NCBI GenBank assembly: GCA_014529385.2
Contig: JABFUD020000382.1
Span: 1-64,000 of the forward strand
DNA from: Adiantum capillus-veneris
Taxonomy: Eukaryota; Streptophyta; Polypodiopsida; Polypodiales; Pteridaceae
Length of the DNA stretch: 64,000 bases
Direction of reading: 5' to 3'
Position numbers and translations under genes: made by a program. The notes below the pieces were generated by a model. It was not told where the DNA came from and did not search any database. It saw only the letters and a list, made by a program, of their open reading frames with translations. This document shows, piece by piece, positions 48,443 to 61,168 of the stretch (positions are counted from its first letter, which is position 1; every line of letters starts with the position of its first letter).

Positions 48443-49924
48443 TTACTCTAATGTAACATTGTAAGCATTGACAAGGTTCATACTATCCTTAAGTTTTATT
48501 CCTTGCATCCATCTAGCATCTTCAAAAGGATAATTTTTGAACTTAATAAGATACCGTCGGATAATCTTACCATGTAGTAGTACCTTGTCTTCATGCTGAA
48601 GGACAGCTTTGGGTTGTAGCACCTCTTCTTGGTCTTCAACTTCGGGAGGGTCTTCAATAATTGGTTCAGATGGTGGCTCTTCTTTGTAGGGCTTAAGTAG
48701 GCTTACATGAAAGGCATTGTGTATGAGCCAATGGTTGGGCAACTTGAGTTGATAAGCCATCTCATTGATGGGCTTCAAGATTTGGAAAGGACCATAGTAT
48801 CTTTTTGCTAGTTTAGCATGATACTTTTGATGGTCCGTAGGATTTTTGCCCGTCGTTTGCCTTAATCGAGCCTTAGGAAACTTGAGTAAGACCCAATCAT
48901 TTTCTTTGAACATTAAGGCTCTTCTATGCTTATCAGTAGCAGCAGCTTTTTGCCTTTGTTGAGAGATGGATATAGCCTCCTTAATCTTTTGAAAAGATTC
49001 TTGTAGGTCACGGCTATACTCATCGGCGGAAGATCTTCCCATGTACTTTGAGTAGCAAGGGAATTTTAGGTCTTCCCTCAATGATCTCAAAAGGTGCTTT
49101 TCCCGTAGAAGTATGTACAGTATTATTGTAGGCATACTCTACAAGAGGTAAGTACTTTTCCCATTGTGAGCGTTGATCTACTTTGGTAACATAAGTCTTG
49201 AGTAGATCGAGTATCGTAAGATTGGCTATCTCACTTTGGCCATCCGTTTGTGGATGATAGGCCGAAGAGAAATTCAATCTTGTTCCTAGATTTTCAAAGA
49301 GACCTTTCCAGAAATTACTGGTGATTCTAGGATCTCTATCTGACACGATGGATGTGGGTAATCCATGGTGCTTGAAAATCTGAGATATGAAGAGAGTTTC
49401 CATTTGATGTGCCTTAATAGTCTTTTTGACAGGAATAAAATGTGCTTGCTTGCTAAACCTGTCAGCTATTGTCCATATTCCTGTATTCCCATGGATAGAC
49501 TTGGGTAATCCAAAGATGAAATCCATGGATATACTCTCCCATGGTGAATTTGGGATAGGCAATGGCTGGAGTAATCCAGGTTGCTTCCCTCTATCATACT
49601 TGTCTTTTGGCATACTACACATTTTGAAACATACTCTTGTATGTCCACTTTCATGGTAGGCCAATAGAAGAACGTCTCTACTCCTCGGAGAGTAGGTTGA
49701 ATACCTCGCCCCGCATATGGAGGAGCATGGCATTCATACATAACTTGCTCACGAAGGGAATGGGTAACACATAGCCTATTTCCGTGGAGAAGATAACCAT
49801 CCTGCAAGGTGAATGGTTCCTCTTTCTTCCACAAAGCAAGGGCTGACATTATGTCTCTAAAGTCAGGGTCAGTAGCATACTCATCTATCATAGAGGATAG
49901 ATCATTGTGAGTAGCTATAGACAC
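48443..49924 (-). pseudogene. Ty3/gypsy integrase with C-terminal chromodomain
   Basis: Read from 49924: zinc-binding region (YAGRGI where a His is normal, then YWPTM and CVVCQK), catalytic core with MDFIFGLP (first Asp), VSDRDPRI (second Asp) and HPQTDGQSEIAN (Glu), then GPFQILKPINEMAYQLKLP. The frame ends in a chromodomain-like segment (LLHGKIIRRYLIKFKNYPFEDARWM) and stops at 48443. Frameshifts near 49620 and 49055 split it into three frames. The chromodomain directs integration to particular chromatin. All three catalytic acids are kept. Confidence 0.9.
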
Positions 49925-50240
49925 CGCATTAACTTTGGGTCATCGTGAAAGTGCATCGGCCACTTGATTGTGCTTACCAGCTCTGTGAGCAATGTGGAAA
50001 TTAAATTGCAAAAGAACATTTGCCTACCTCATTTGTTTCTCGGAAAGCTTGGTTTGCGTCATGAAATACTTGATACTTTGGTGGTCGGTTCATAGGATAA
50101 ATGGAGTCCCCAATAGGTAGTGCTTCCATGTGTCTAGGGCATGTAGAATAGCTAAAAGCTCTTTCTCATAAATGCCCAAGACTCGTTCATCAATATTGAG
50201 CCACATCTTCATAGGAACTTAAACTTTCATTGCTTTCTTG
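49925..50240 (-). pseudogene. Ty3/gypsy RNase H remnant
   Basis: Read right to left: YEKELLAILHALDTWKHYL, TDHQSIKYFMTQ, LLQFNFHIAHRAGKHNQ and VADALSR, the usual end of Ty3 RNase H just before integrase. Three in-frame stops occur: TGA before TDHQS (Arg expected), TAG after KQMR (Trp expected) and TGA after LSR (Arg expected). All are one transition from the expected codon. Confidence 0.8.
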
Positions 50241-50315
50241 CTCTTTGGATACCTCCTCTCGAATGGGAGAGAGTCTTCTTTTGGGGGTCTCTTCAAGAGG
50301 CCTCCTAAGCTCTCT

Positions 50316-50528
50316 CTAAGCACGGAGTTGTTGAGTAACTTCGGCTTGCAAAGAAGGGTTGCCTATAGCTTGCTGCAACCTAGTGATGAGATAATTCACA
50401 AACATGGGAGCATCATCATTAGCACCTTCATGTGCAAAATCAAATCTATCAATGTTCATTCTACTCTCTTGATTATTGTCAGCCATGTTAACAAAATTTA
50501 TGTATGTACTTAGTGTATAATTTGGCAA
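50316..50528 (-). pseudogene. gag start of the chromovirus, truncated
   Basis: A 70-codon frame containing MADNNQESRMNIDRFDF and PMFVNYLITRLQQAIGN has the helical look of a Ty3 gag start. It lies about 350 bp inside the 5' LTR. It then runs almost directly into RNase H, so most of gag, protease and RT are deleted. Confidence 0.5.
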
Positions 50529-50880
50529 TTCAAAACCTTAGTTACCACTCCTCTTAGCCTTTGAAAATCGTCTCTTAAGTATCTACACCCACAGCTCGAA
50601 GTGGTTAATTATAGAGAGTAGAGCAGTAGGTCTAACATAGCAGAGTTGCCAAGGGCTAGCTCCTTTCGGACTTCTTATGTCTCAATAATGGTAAAGCCGT
50701 AGGAAGGTCTAAACAGACTCCATTATTAAGTCCAAAGCTCCTGAGGTGTGCACCATCCCCCACATAGTGGACTCAAAAAAACCGATAATAGTTCCCAGTT
50801 CCACTTACCCTAATATAATTAACAACATCAACCATTTATAGGCTACTTAAAGACCTCTCTTCTTAAGCAAGAAAAGAGAG

Positions 50881-50899
50881 ACCAAATGCTCTGATACCA
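50881..50899 (-). other. Primer-binding site (initiator-Met tRNA)
   Basis: On the minus strand tggtatcagagcatttggt follows the LTR end (CA at 50902-50901) after one base. The match to plant initiator-Met tRNA covers at least the first 12 bases. Confidence 0.9.
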
Positions 50900-50900
50900 A

Positions 50901-52563
50901 TGTAATGGAATTGGCCTATTTAGTTTGAGAGTACCAGAAATTAATGAGAGTACTTTTGAGAAATGACTTTGTGAGCATAGCGAGTGAACATAATTGAATA
51001 TAGCAACATAATCATAGCAATTAGTTAACTTGGCATGAACAATACTTTTGCAAGAGAGAGAATTTAGAGAACATGGCAACAGTTGAGGACCAGATTTATG
51101 TGGAGCCGGTCCCCCCTCCAATAGGCATTTGTATTATGATTTCTCCCATTAAGAGAGACTTGTTACAATACAATCTTTGTGTTCCTTGTGACCTAGGTGA
51201 TGCAATGAAGATGGAAAGATTCATGCATCACAAACATAACATAAACTTGAAGAAAGCTTTAACTATCCCAAGCCTCAGTCCCAAGACCTCAAACACCTTC
51301 GAAGGCGAAGAGAGCTAGCAGGGAATGAGGGTAGGGAAGAGGAAGAAGAAACATTTCGTAGGAGAAAGAATTAGTTCCTCACTTAACATAACTCTTGTTG
51401 CTAGCATACATTATAGCATAGTAATGAAGAAGAAGGAGATGGCAATCTTAAGCATTGAAGCATAGCTCTTGGTTGGATTTGCACTCCATATCCAAGAGTG
51501 TTGGTGTAGGCTCTCAACCTCTACTTACTTGGAGAAGGAGAGGGAGCTCTTGCACTTTGCATAGCACACAATGAGAGTGTTTGTGAGTGTGTGTGGATGA
51601 GTGTACCCCCTAAGAAACCCCCTAGCTTGCTTGGGTCGACCCCCCCTTGTAGCTCATGCTTGAAGCTCATTGGACCCCTCCAGGCCTAGCCAATCACAAG
51701 CAGGAGGCATTACAAGCAGCAAGGGTAGCCTTGAGACAAGTGTCCCCCTTTCCCCTTTGAGAGAGAGGGCTAGATAAATGCTAAATAAATTAATTAAATC
51801 TCCTAAATTATTATTGGACTTCTTGGGTGGCCAACCAATAGGTTTCAGGCACACCATGAGGGCAACATGAGGAGGAACTTGACAAGTGTCCCTCTTGCTT
51901 TCTTTGTACCATGCATGCCTTGTGTGAGTGTGTGGGTGTTCTCTCTCATCCCCCCTCATGTAGGGCTCGCCCCCTCCTTGTAGGGATTGAATATTTGACT
52001 TTTTGACACCTCAAGCCCCTCATACATAGGCTCAGTTCCCACCACAAGCTTGGTCGTTAAGCATTTTAAGCTTTGGCTAGGTTCTCACCTTAAGTGCAAC
52101 CCTAGCATCTCAAGCATGTCAAGCACCTCAAGAATCTCAATAATTAAGCACCTCAATCATCAAGCACCTCAAGCATCTTAATAATTAAGCACCTCAATCA
52201 TCAAGCACCTCAAGCACCTTAGTCATTAAGCATGACAAGCAGGACAAGCACCTGGAGCTCGGTCGGGTTCTCGCGCCTCAAGGTCAACCCTAGCTTACCT
52301 AAGGTCAAAGGACTTTTACACACATTATTGGAGGTCTTAAATGAAGCTAACCCTAAGGTCTTATGCTCCGTTGTTTAGCCTTGCTTTTTGATAGACCATA
52401 TCTCATTTGGGCCCCTTTACCATTTGCCCCATGTTGAGATAGATCTATAAGCACATGTCTATATCTTAACCCTTGTTCCCGTTTATTCTCCCACATTAAG
52501 TGATGAGTTTAATATGAGAGAATCATTTCGGTTGGTTAGATATAGATATTAGATTTTATGACA
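50901..52563 (-). repeat. 5' LTR of the chromovirus (right copy)
   Basis: TGTAATGG...ATGACA on the plus strand, with intact TG/CA ends. It is about 50 bp longer than the left LTR, because of extra caagcacctcaagcatct-type units at about 52110-52210. Confidence 0.92.
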
Positions 52564-53285
52564 TGATTAAAACAATATGGCCATGTGAAGATGCAGAGAT
52601 AAAGAAAGGGCGATGGAAAGTTTTGAAGTGTCAGTACCAAGAAATCAGGGAAAATGTTGAGAGAATCTAATTGGAGGTTTTTGGCCATCCATTACACAAT
52701 GCAAATTAAGCATTGTATTTTGTAAAAATGTTGTATGTACAATTTTTCCAACAATGTCCAGTAGACTTCTTCTCAAAGGAGATAAGTGTGTCCACACATG
52801 ATATAAGGGAGAGTTCTGTGATTAAAACAATATGGCCATGTGAAGATGCAGAGATAAAGAAAGGGTGATGGAAAGTTTTGAAGTGTCAGTACCAAGAAAT
52901 CAGGGAAAATGTTGAGAGAATCTACTTGGAGGTTTTTGGCCATCCATTACACAATGCAAATTGCGCACTGTATTTTGCAAAAATGTTTTATGTACAATTT
53001 TTCCAGCAATGTCTAGTAGACTTCTTCTCAAAGGAGATAAGTGTGTCCACACATGATATAAGGGAGAGTTCTGTGACATTCACACGAAAGGAATTGGCAC
53101 TAATAGTTGGAGGTGCTGATCTAAATTTGAAAAAGAAAAAAGACATTTTTACAACACAATCAACTAAGAAGGATGCAAAGATAACACGACTCCTTGAAAT
53201 AGCACACACACCTCAAGCGTCACATGCCAAAACGGAGAAAAGTCTTGATCACCTAATCCAAGATGTTCAAAAGTTGACTCAATGA
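52564..53285 (+). pseudogene. 255-bp duplication and an unknown ORF
   Basis: Positions 52564-52818 and 52819-53073 are near-identical. The second copy continues as an open frame to 53285 (135 codons from 52878) with NVERIYLEVFGHPLHN, FFSKEISVSTHDIRE and FTRKELALIVGGADLN. Read from the duplication start, copy 1 has CGA and copy 2 has TGA at the codon before the WKVLK-type segment, while copy 1 has TAA where copy 2 has TAC. The protein looks natural but its family is unknown. The LTR element to the left inserted exactly at the start of copy 1. Confidence 0.45.
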
Positions 53286-53533
53286 GTGAATCTTCTACAT
53301 GTTCAAGGGACGCATATAAGTCATCTGGTTTTACATCTAGAGTTAGTCCCCACATCACACTCAGATGTGTCTTAGTGAAATTGATGTTAAATATGCTACA
53401 AGGCTTTTGATGGATAAAGTGGATACTACACATTGGCATGTGGACATTATTATCACCTAATTTTCTTAGTTTGATTAATGCAGAACAATAATTGATGTGG
53501 ATTGTGTTTGTAAAAAATTCCACAAAGAATATA

Positions 53534-53989
53534 TTATATGCTCAGAATGGAAAATGAGTATAAATTCAAGCAAGCCAGACAAGACACCCCTAGTGCAATT
53601 AAAAATCTAAGTACTAAAGAAGCACACTCTAAGCACCACACTTGACAACAACAAACATTGTAATTTTTCCTTGAAGCACCATTGTATACAAAAGAAACAT
53701 GTTGAAAAGTATAAGCTCCAATTACATTTTGTATTTTCACTCTCAGTTCATCTTATGGTGAATATGTGTAGTCAATGTTTTGTTGTGAGTACAAGCATTG
53801 TTTATTTTTCTCTATTGAATTGTCTACATTTATCATGAGATTCTCTTCTATTTTTGTTGTCGTACACAGTGATATACCAACATTGAACTCACCTTCATCT
53901 TCAATTTGATAATCATAGACCCAACTAGGCATTTCTTCCTCGTAGCCAGCACTTTTGATATGATGGAGTATCTTTGCATTACAAAACAT
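53534..53989 (-). pseudogene. Unknown coding remnant with Cys-rich segment
   Basis: One minus-strand frame from 53989 to 53534 is interrupted only by a TAA near 53753. It holds an acidic first part (EEEMPSWVYDYQIEDEGEF) and, after the stop, GAYTFQHVSFVYNGASRKN and CCCQVWCLECASL, which might bind metal. It is not recognised, and chance cannot be excluded. Confidence 0.3.
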
Positions 53990-55456
53990 GTAAACTAACT
54001 TTTAAGCTATGTCTGCTAATAATATGTTGCAGATTGTGCTATGAACATACTTATACATACTCCAATTTCTCTTAGATCTCAAATTTGCTGCACATTGTGA
54101 TAAAACTTTCATTGCAAGAGGATGTAGAGTAAAGTAATTCTCCCCACTATTCATCATCCACCACTTCCATGCAGTTTCTCTTTTGTCATTGATTGGATAT
54201 ATTCATTTGCAAAAGGTCCTTTCTTTAGTCTAAATGCACTCATTTCTGGCGCTATGCTTGATTTGTCGACCCTCACATATACGCATGGCACACCTCTCTC
54301 TCGCTCGTGATAGGGCACGACATCTGACTCTCTCCACCTTCCCCTCTCACATCCACACGCTATCGTCCCCCTTATCTCTCCTCCACTTGCTCTTCTGCAC
54401 ATACTCGGCTTGCCCTTGCCTGCATACGCAACCCTGCATGCACCCACAGAATAGCCATTTCACTCCAGCCCTATCTGGCTACGCAGTTTTTCCGACACCG
54501 GACAGCAGACTATTCCCCTCTAGGCCCATTTGTAAGTAAGGCACCAATGGCATCGCCACCGAGCAGAACGTGCAGAGACCATCGCATGCAATGACCTGAA
54601 AAATCTCCCCCTCGCCCGTCAGCCTCACACATGGGATAACACCTCTTTGTCTCTCCCTCCTCCATGTACCATTCCTTGCCGTTTTCCCTTCAAAGCCATG
54701 GGAGGGATCTCCGCTGATTCCGCTTAATAAGACCGAGTTCAAAAATTGTTGCTACCTACTAGGGTTAGTGAAGACCATTTTCTTATTTTCATACTTTGTC
54801 TTGTTTGAACGATATTCTAACATTTGATCAATGGTCAATCCAATTATTACGCTTCATAAAAGTGTTTACATACTAGGATACCATTTTGTGAGGGAAAGAG
54901 TGCCACGAGGACTCTTTAACTTTGAGTGTACTTTTAGACTCATTTTGTGACCTTGCTCTTTGCAAATATTATTTTTTAGTGAGTGTTATGATATGTGATA
55001 AAGTTTGCAAGGTTACATAAGTTTCGATTTTTCATAGGGTTATATTGTTTGGTTTTTTGGTTCGTTCAAAAACTTTTGCTCGGTGTTTGGTATTCTTCAT
55101 CTTCCTCACCACTGTGTTTGTGAGCCATTACTCTATAGATTCACCTCGCCCTTTTCCCAGAGATTCACACAACTATATCCTATGTTAAATTTGTATCATG
55201 AACTAAAGTCTCTGGCCTCCAATCTTCTCTTGTTTACCTTCAAATCCAAAAATCTCTCTCAAAATCCTTTTCAATATCAACTTATTCCATAGACTTTCCT
55301 TTGGGTTGTTAAAAACTCTTGAATAGATCCCAAGAGGGGGGGGGGGGAACTCCTAGTAACACGGGCACACCTATTCAAAGACCCCCTTTTTAGAAACCTA
55401 ACCAAGACAGCACTGGTTAAGCTCAGAAAAGATGTTGATCTCAACAAACACAATGT
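53990..55456. other. No gene supported
   Basis: A C-rich stretch (about 54290-54720) carries frames on both strands, neither with a domain. A short G run lies at about 55337-55347. The last 100 bp may hold the eroded upstream part of the LINE. Confidence 0.45.
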
Positions 55457-56955
55457 GTGGGACCTATTTTCTTGGAGCATTCAAAAACTCTTCAAAAGAT
55501 CTATCCCCATATTAAAAAAGCTAGTGAGGCGCACCTCTTGCATCTTGCAGTTGAGGTGCAGTTGCTTACCTCCATGAAGGCCAATGGGCTTGCTTCTAAG
55601 GATGAGCACAAGCGGTGGCTCAAAGCCATATCTAACCTTGCTAATGAGCAACTGGAAGATATAAAAAATGCAAGGCTTCTCTCAAGGGAGATTTTCCTAC
55701 AATCGGAAGCCTCTAATCAAGCTCACTTTTTAAGGGCTCTGAAAATCAAGAAGAGTCGGGGCCACATCCACTCGCTCTATGATGAGAAAGGAATAGTAGT
55801 TCAGAATCATCATGAGATGGTTGGTTTGATGTTGAACTATCTTAGCCAAATCATTGGACACCTAGAGAGCCAGTCCCGGGAAGTGGATGATGTCAAAGGG
55901 ACCTTACTTAAGAGTGTCAAGAAGAAGATTCCCCAGTCGAAAGCCAATAGCTTGGAAGGCGCATTTTTCGAAGACAATTGTTCACTAGCATTGCAAGCCC
56001 TTGGAAAGGAAAAGTCCCCTGGTTGGGATGGAATAACAACGGAATTAGTTAGAAAACTTTGGGATGATCTCAAGGTCCCAGTCACGAGCTTGGCCAACAA
56101 AGCCATTGCCGAAGGGTCGTTGGAGATAAGTGTGAAGAGAGGGCTTATCAAACCCATCCCCAAACAGGTATGTTTTCTCACCTGAAGCATTGGTGACATA
56201 TTACGATGATGTCAATAGCCTACAAAAGTATTGACAAGGCAGTAGCCCTCAGACTAGCCCCCTTACTTAACAAGATCATCTCTCCCCATCAACATGGGTT
56301 CATTCAAGGAAGGTCCATTTATGACAACATCTTGGCAACAATGGTGGGCATCGAATACACAACTTACATGAAACAAGAGTGCATCCTGGTGTAGCTGGAC
56401 CTTGATAAGGCTTACAAAAAAATAACATGGTCATATATAGAAGCAGTCATGGAAGGTGTGGGCCTCGCCTATATGTCTCCTTATACGTACATTGGGAGCT
56501 GGTAGCCAGTTAGAGATCCTATTTAACAATATAATAGTGGGATTCTTTGAGGCCAAAAGGTCTATTAAGCAGGATGCCCTCTAGCCCCCCTACTTTTCAC
56601 CATAGGATTACATCCTTTAATCATGATGCTCGAAGCTAGTGCTGAGCGAGGGGAGTTGCAAAGCCTGACTTTACGAGGAAATAGTCAACTACTAGTAAAA
56701 CTATTTGCAGACAATTCTCTCCTCTTCTTGAAGGCGTGCCCCCAGGTTGTCAGGAAAGCTCTGGAGATTGTGCATATGTTCTTAGTGGCTTCGGGGTCCC
56801 AGTGCAATATAGAGAAGTCAAGGATGATCTCCCTGTCAGAAATGACTCCTTTGACCCTTCTGACCGATAGGGGAAGATTGTCACAAAAGGTAATTGGAAT
56901 TGTAGCTGATCTCTTGAGACAGCTAATTTTAGTGTTGGAAGATTTCAGCTATTAG
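55457..56955 (+). pseudogene. LINE (non-LTR retrotransposon) reverse transcriptase
   Basis: The frame starts in the linker between endonuclease and RT (helical, NHHEMVGLMLNYLSQIIG). It then shows the RT blocks: KSPGWDGIT, PHQHGFIQGRSIYDNIL, LDLDKAYKKITW, GCPLAPLLF and LFADNSLLFLKA. The catalytic FADD box has become FADN. A TAG at 56392-56394 stands where Gln is likely, and there are frameshifts near 56190 and 56500-56580. The endonuclease and the C-terminal end are missing, typical of a 5'-truncated, decayed copy. Confidence 0.85.
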
Positions 56956-57038
56956 TGTAGCTTCGAAGATATTTGCATCATCGAATTCCCACCATTGAAT
57001 TTTTTGAAATTCCCAAAACATGTTGCTTCGAATTTAAT

Positions 57039-57042
<4 letters not shown>

Positions 57043-57115
<73 letters not shown>

Positions 57116-57290
57116 TGTCACCGGAGGTCAAATATGACCTATGGGACCAAAAATAGAATATTACAAAGGATTAGAGATTTTCAAATACGTCACAGTTAAG
57201 GATTGAGGGTCCAACAAGGTGTGGGAATAAAGAGAAGAGAATATGAAAACCTAGATAGAGAAAGACACACACACACACACACACATAGAG
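57043..57290. repeat. GA and CA microsatellites
   Basis: A (GA)n run occupies about 57043-57111. A CA run followed by a short GA run lies near 57266-57298. Confidence 0.95.
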
Positions 57291-57298
57291 AGAGAGAG

Positions 57299-58141
<843 letters not shown>

Positions 58142-58165
58142 TTGCTTCCTCACGCAACAGCTTCC

Positions 58166-61115
58166 ATGGTGCTCACGGACATCACAAATGGTTTGCTTCC
58201 ACCACCACATACTCCGCACACCAAAAGCATACATATTCGCTTACCCACGGCATTTGCACCGAAGACCACTAGTGAGGGTGATCAAAGGTCAACACAGGAA
58301 CGTCGCACCGCTTGTGAGACCAATGTTGACATTTGGGTGGATGGCCATTTGTACCCTTAAGATCCTATAAGCCACTTCCATCCACTGTTTAATAGCCTTT
58401 CCACATTTCTTCAATTTCTTGGGAGGGGAGAAGCAGGCTTGTTAGGCTATTGCAAGCGGCTGTGTATGGGTGCAGGTGCTTCTTTACATATGTGGATGCA
58501 CGAATGTCAAGCTCTTCACCTCAAGACGACGGCATTACAAGAGAGTGTTGCCTCTTCGGAGAGGGTAGTTAAAAGTCTTGAACAACAAATGCAAGAAAAG
58601 GAGTCCCACATCCAAAAGCTTACCAACACCATCACATACTTGAAAGAAACACCCCTTGGTGCAAGGGAACCCAAACGCCCGTATTCATCCATTGAAACTC
58701 TTGCACATTCCGGAGGAGCACGCAAACGACGAGTTACAGCCACAAGGTGATTTGGTCTTTACTTGCATGATGCATTCTTACTTCACACTATTTTCTAACA
58801 TTTATGTTTATTTGTTGCCAGAAACTTCATCCAGAGGCATGCGGTGGAACAAGCCAAGATAATCGAGTCAACCTTCTCACTAGTTATCTCAATACCGAGG
58901 ACGTGATTTCTATCTTACAATCACCTGGAGGTAAGCACATTAAGGATGCAGTCACCAAGGACCTTATGCGTAAATTAAGAAATGTGGTTAGTGATGATGA
59001 TGTTCAACAAGTTTGTGATGAGGCTGGAATCAGCACCAAAGCCTATCAGGCTATTTTTCAACTCCTAAAGGATGCCCTTAAAGAACATGGCATTGTGGAA
59101 AACCTATTTCCCGTTCCTCACAAGGTCAAGCTCGCAAAGAAGGCCACAAACGAAGATGTGTTCTCCCGCATTGGGACATACCTACACATTGAGGACACAA
59201 TGCCAACTTCCCTTTATGCTTCGTGCGCAACAAAGACAAGGGGAAAAGGTAAGAAACAATCCATAAGACCTTCGGAGAAGGGCTTTCCTTACACAATGTG
59301 GAACAATATTTTTGTGGATCTTAGAAGGCTTCAAGAAGCCATGCTTAGATTTTACGAGTTACCTGAAGAAGGTGACACACTTTACTTTTTTCTTTGGTAT
59401 TATTCTTATCATAGACTCTGAAGTTTAAGGTCTTAGCACTATTTATTTTGTAGTGCTTGGCACAAAAGTCGCTTTTGTGCTAAAACTCAATGAGTGTCAA
59501 ATAGTGAAAGGCCAAAGGTTAGAGAGGCTAAGTGTCACTCTAATGAATGAGGCCCTTCTGCAAACCAAGCGAAGGGATTCAGTCGAGCCATATCCCACCC
59601 TATCTTTTAGCGTGCAATCAGAGAAAGACATTTGGTGGTTGGGTGCTATTGAGGTGCCCAAAGAGACCAATGGAGTACTTTCATGGATTTTTGAGAGAAC
59701 TCCATGGATCACAGAAGTAATACACTCCCAAATTGCAGGTCAGAAGTTGGAGATTGAGGGCTTTGGTAGTTATGATGTGGAGTGGCACTTAGGTGGGGAT
59801 TTGAAGACCATAAAGTGTTTGCTTGGCTGCAAACAAGGGGCTTCTTCTCTCATGCCTTTTCCATTTTGCACTCGAGGGTACAAACCTAATGGACAAAAAT
59901 CACATAAGAGCACTGCAAAGGCCGGTTACATGCTTCCATGGCAAGGGCATGGAAAACAAGGGTTAGATTGTCGTGATGTCGGAGATGAAGGTAGAGAATG
60001 GGAAGCGTCTATTCTGAGATGTCCCATGCTCAATGCCCCAGACCGTGATCAAAAGGACCACGCTTGGAATCCAATCTTTCGATTTCCTCTATCGAATGTA
60101 CATTTTTGTACATTACACGCATTCATGCGCATTTTTGATAGGCTATTGAAGCTCCACATTGACTATGCTTTCACAATGAAACCGTTGGAAAAGTCCCAGG
60201 AAGCGATCGAAAGAGTGGAGGTACTCTTGAATTCCATTGGCTGTCATGGTGGAAATGTGTCTATAGTTGCTGCAAAGAACACAGGGGAGGCCCATGAAAT
60301 TGCTCAACAAGTGTCAATGAGTGGACAAAAAGCTAGACACTTTTTGAAGAGAGTTTCCCAAGGAAAGCCAAGTCGATATGATGCTCAAAACAAATCCAAC
60401 CAGCAGACAGGTAACCTTTGGGAGCTTTGGAAGGAGTTATGCAAAGCTACTACTGACAATGATTCAAATGGCGAGCTTGCAAACAAGCACAAGCAAGTTT
60501 GGGCCCATTTTGATAAAATGGTCAAGCTTATGGGACTTAACACCACAACAGAAGAACAACGTCAATCATTTCAAGAAGCTTTGGCGGATTTTACCAAGGT
60601 CTTCACCCTTTCTTGGGGTGAAAATAACATCACACATTACATGGTAAGTCATTCATGGTGTATTCATTACAAGGGATTGTTTTTATTTAATAATGTGGAT
60701 CGTTTACTTATGTGAACAACATATCTTGTTTGCGCATGGTGCATTTTTTATGCAGAAGTATGGATCGCTTGAAATTTTTAGCACTCAAGGCATGGAGAAG
60801 TCCCATTATCGAGCAAGGGGAGTGTACTTCAAAAATACCCGACATGGTGGTGGAATGGTGCAATCCAATTATTTGGAGGAGATGTTCAACTGGTTTTTTC
60901 GCACAACATTTGCTCGTAAGCTCACAATGGAGCGTGCACGACAATCCAAGATTTCTATTGAAGTGCGCAAATGGAGTCGTCAAGAGCATAGCAACAAGTG
61001 GCAAATGTCGCAAGGTCCCACCAAGCATGCTGCATGGCGGCGATGCAGAGTTCGACAAGGATCAAAGTGGATACTGCGCAAGTCACTAAATGTGAACACA
61101 GGGTCCAACTCTTAG
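58166..61115 (+). CDS. Transposase-like multi-exon gene, uncharacterised repeat family
   Basis: Exon 1 (about 58166-58746) ends in a coiled coil (SSERVVKSLEQQMQEKE) and has one in-frame TAA at 58358-58360. Exon 2 is 58822-59371, exon 3 59454-60643, exon 4 60756-61115 (stop TAG). The junctions after exons 2 and 3 fit GT-AG rules and keep frame (phases 1 and 0; donor ATG|GTAAGT). The exon 1-2 junction does not keep frame unless a weak donor at 58733 is used or there is a one-base lesion near 58860. Exons 2-4 encode about 700 residues: GRxxWHLGGDLK-like block (WHLGGDLKTIKCLLGC, then PFPFC), NVHFCTLHAFMRIFDRLL, and EKSHYRARGVYF then TRHGGG. GDLK, paired Cys and a LH helix recall DDE-type transposase-like proteins, but I cannot name the family. 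Two relatives in the window support a mobile origin. Confidence 0.55.
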
Positions 61116-61168
61116 CGACATGTTTATTTAAAAAATAATACTTCTTTTGAAAAAATTAGTGTGAACAG

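Larger units (their letters stand above)
41953..52568 (-). mobile_element. Complete Ty3/gypsy chromovirus with 5-bp target duplication
   Basis: The element spans 41958-52563 and is flanked by TGATT at 41953-41957 and 52564-52568. Its LTRs are 41958-43572 and 50901-52563. The primer-binding site (tRNA-iMet type) is at 50881-50899, and the polypurine tract is at 43573-43585 (aagagagaggtaa on the minus strand). The internal region, read right to left, holds a gag start, RNase H, integrase and a chromodomain. Protease and RT are deleted. A second LTR element is nested at 43814-48320. The left LTR has lost its terminal TG (reads TT). Confidence 0.92.
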
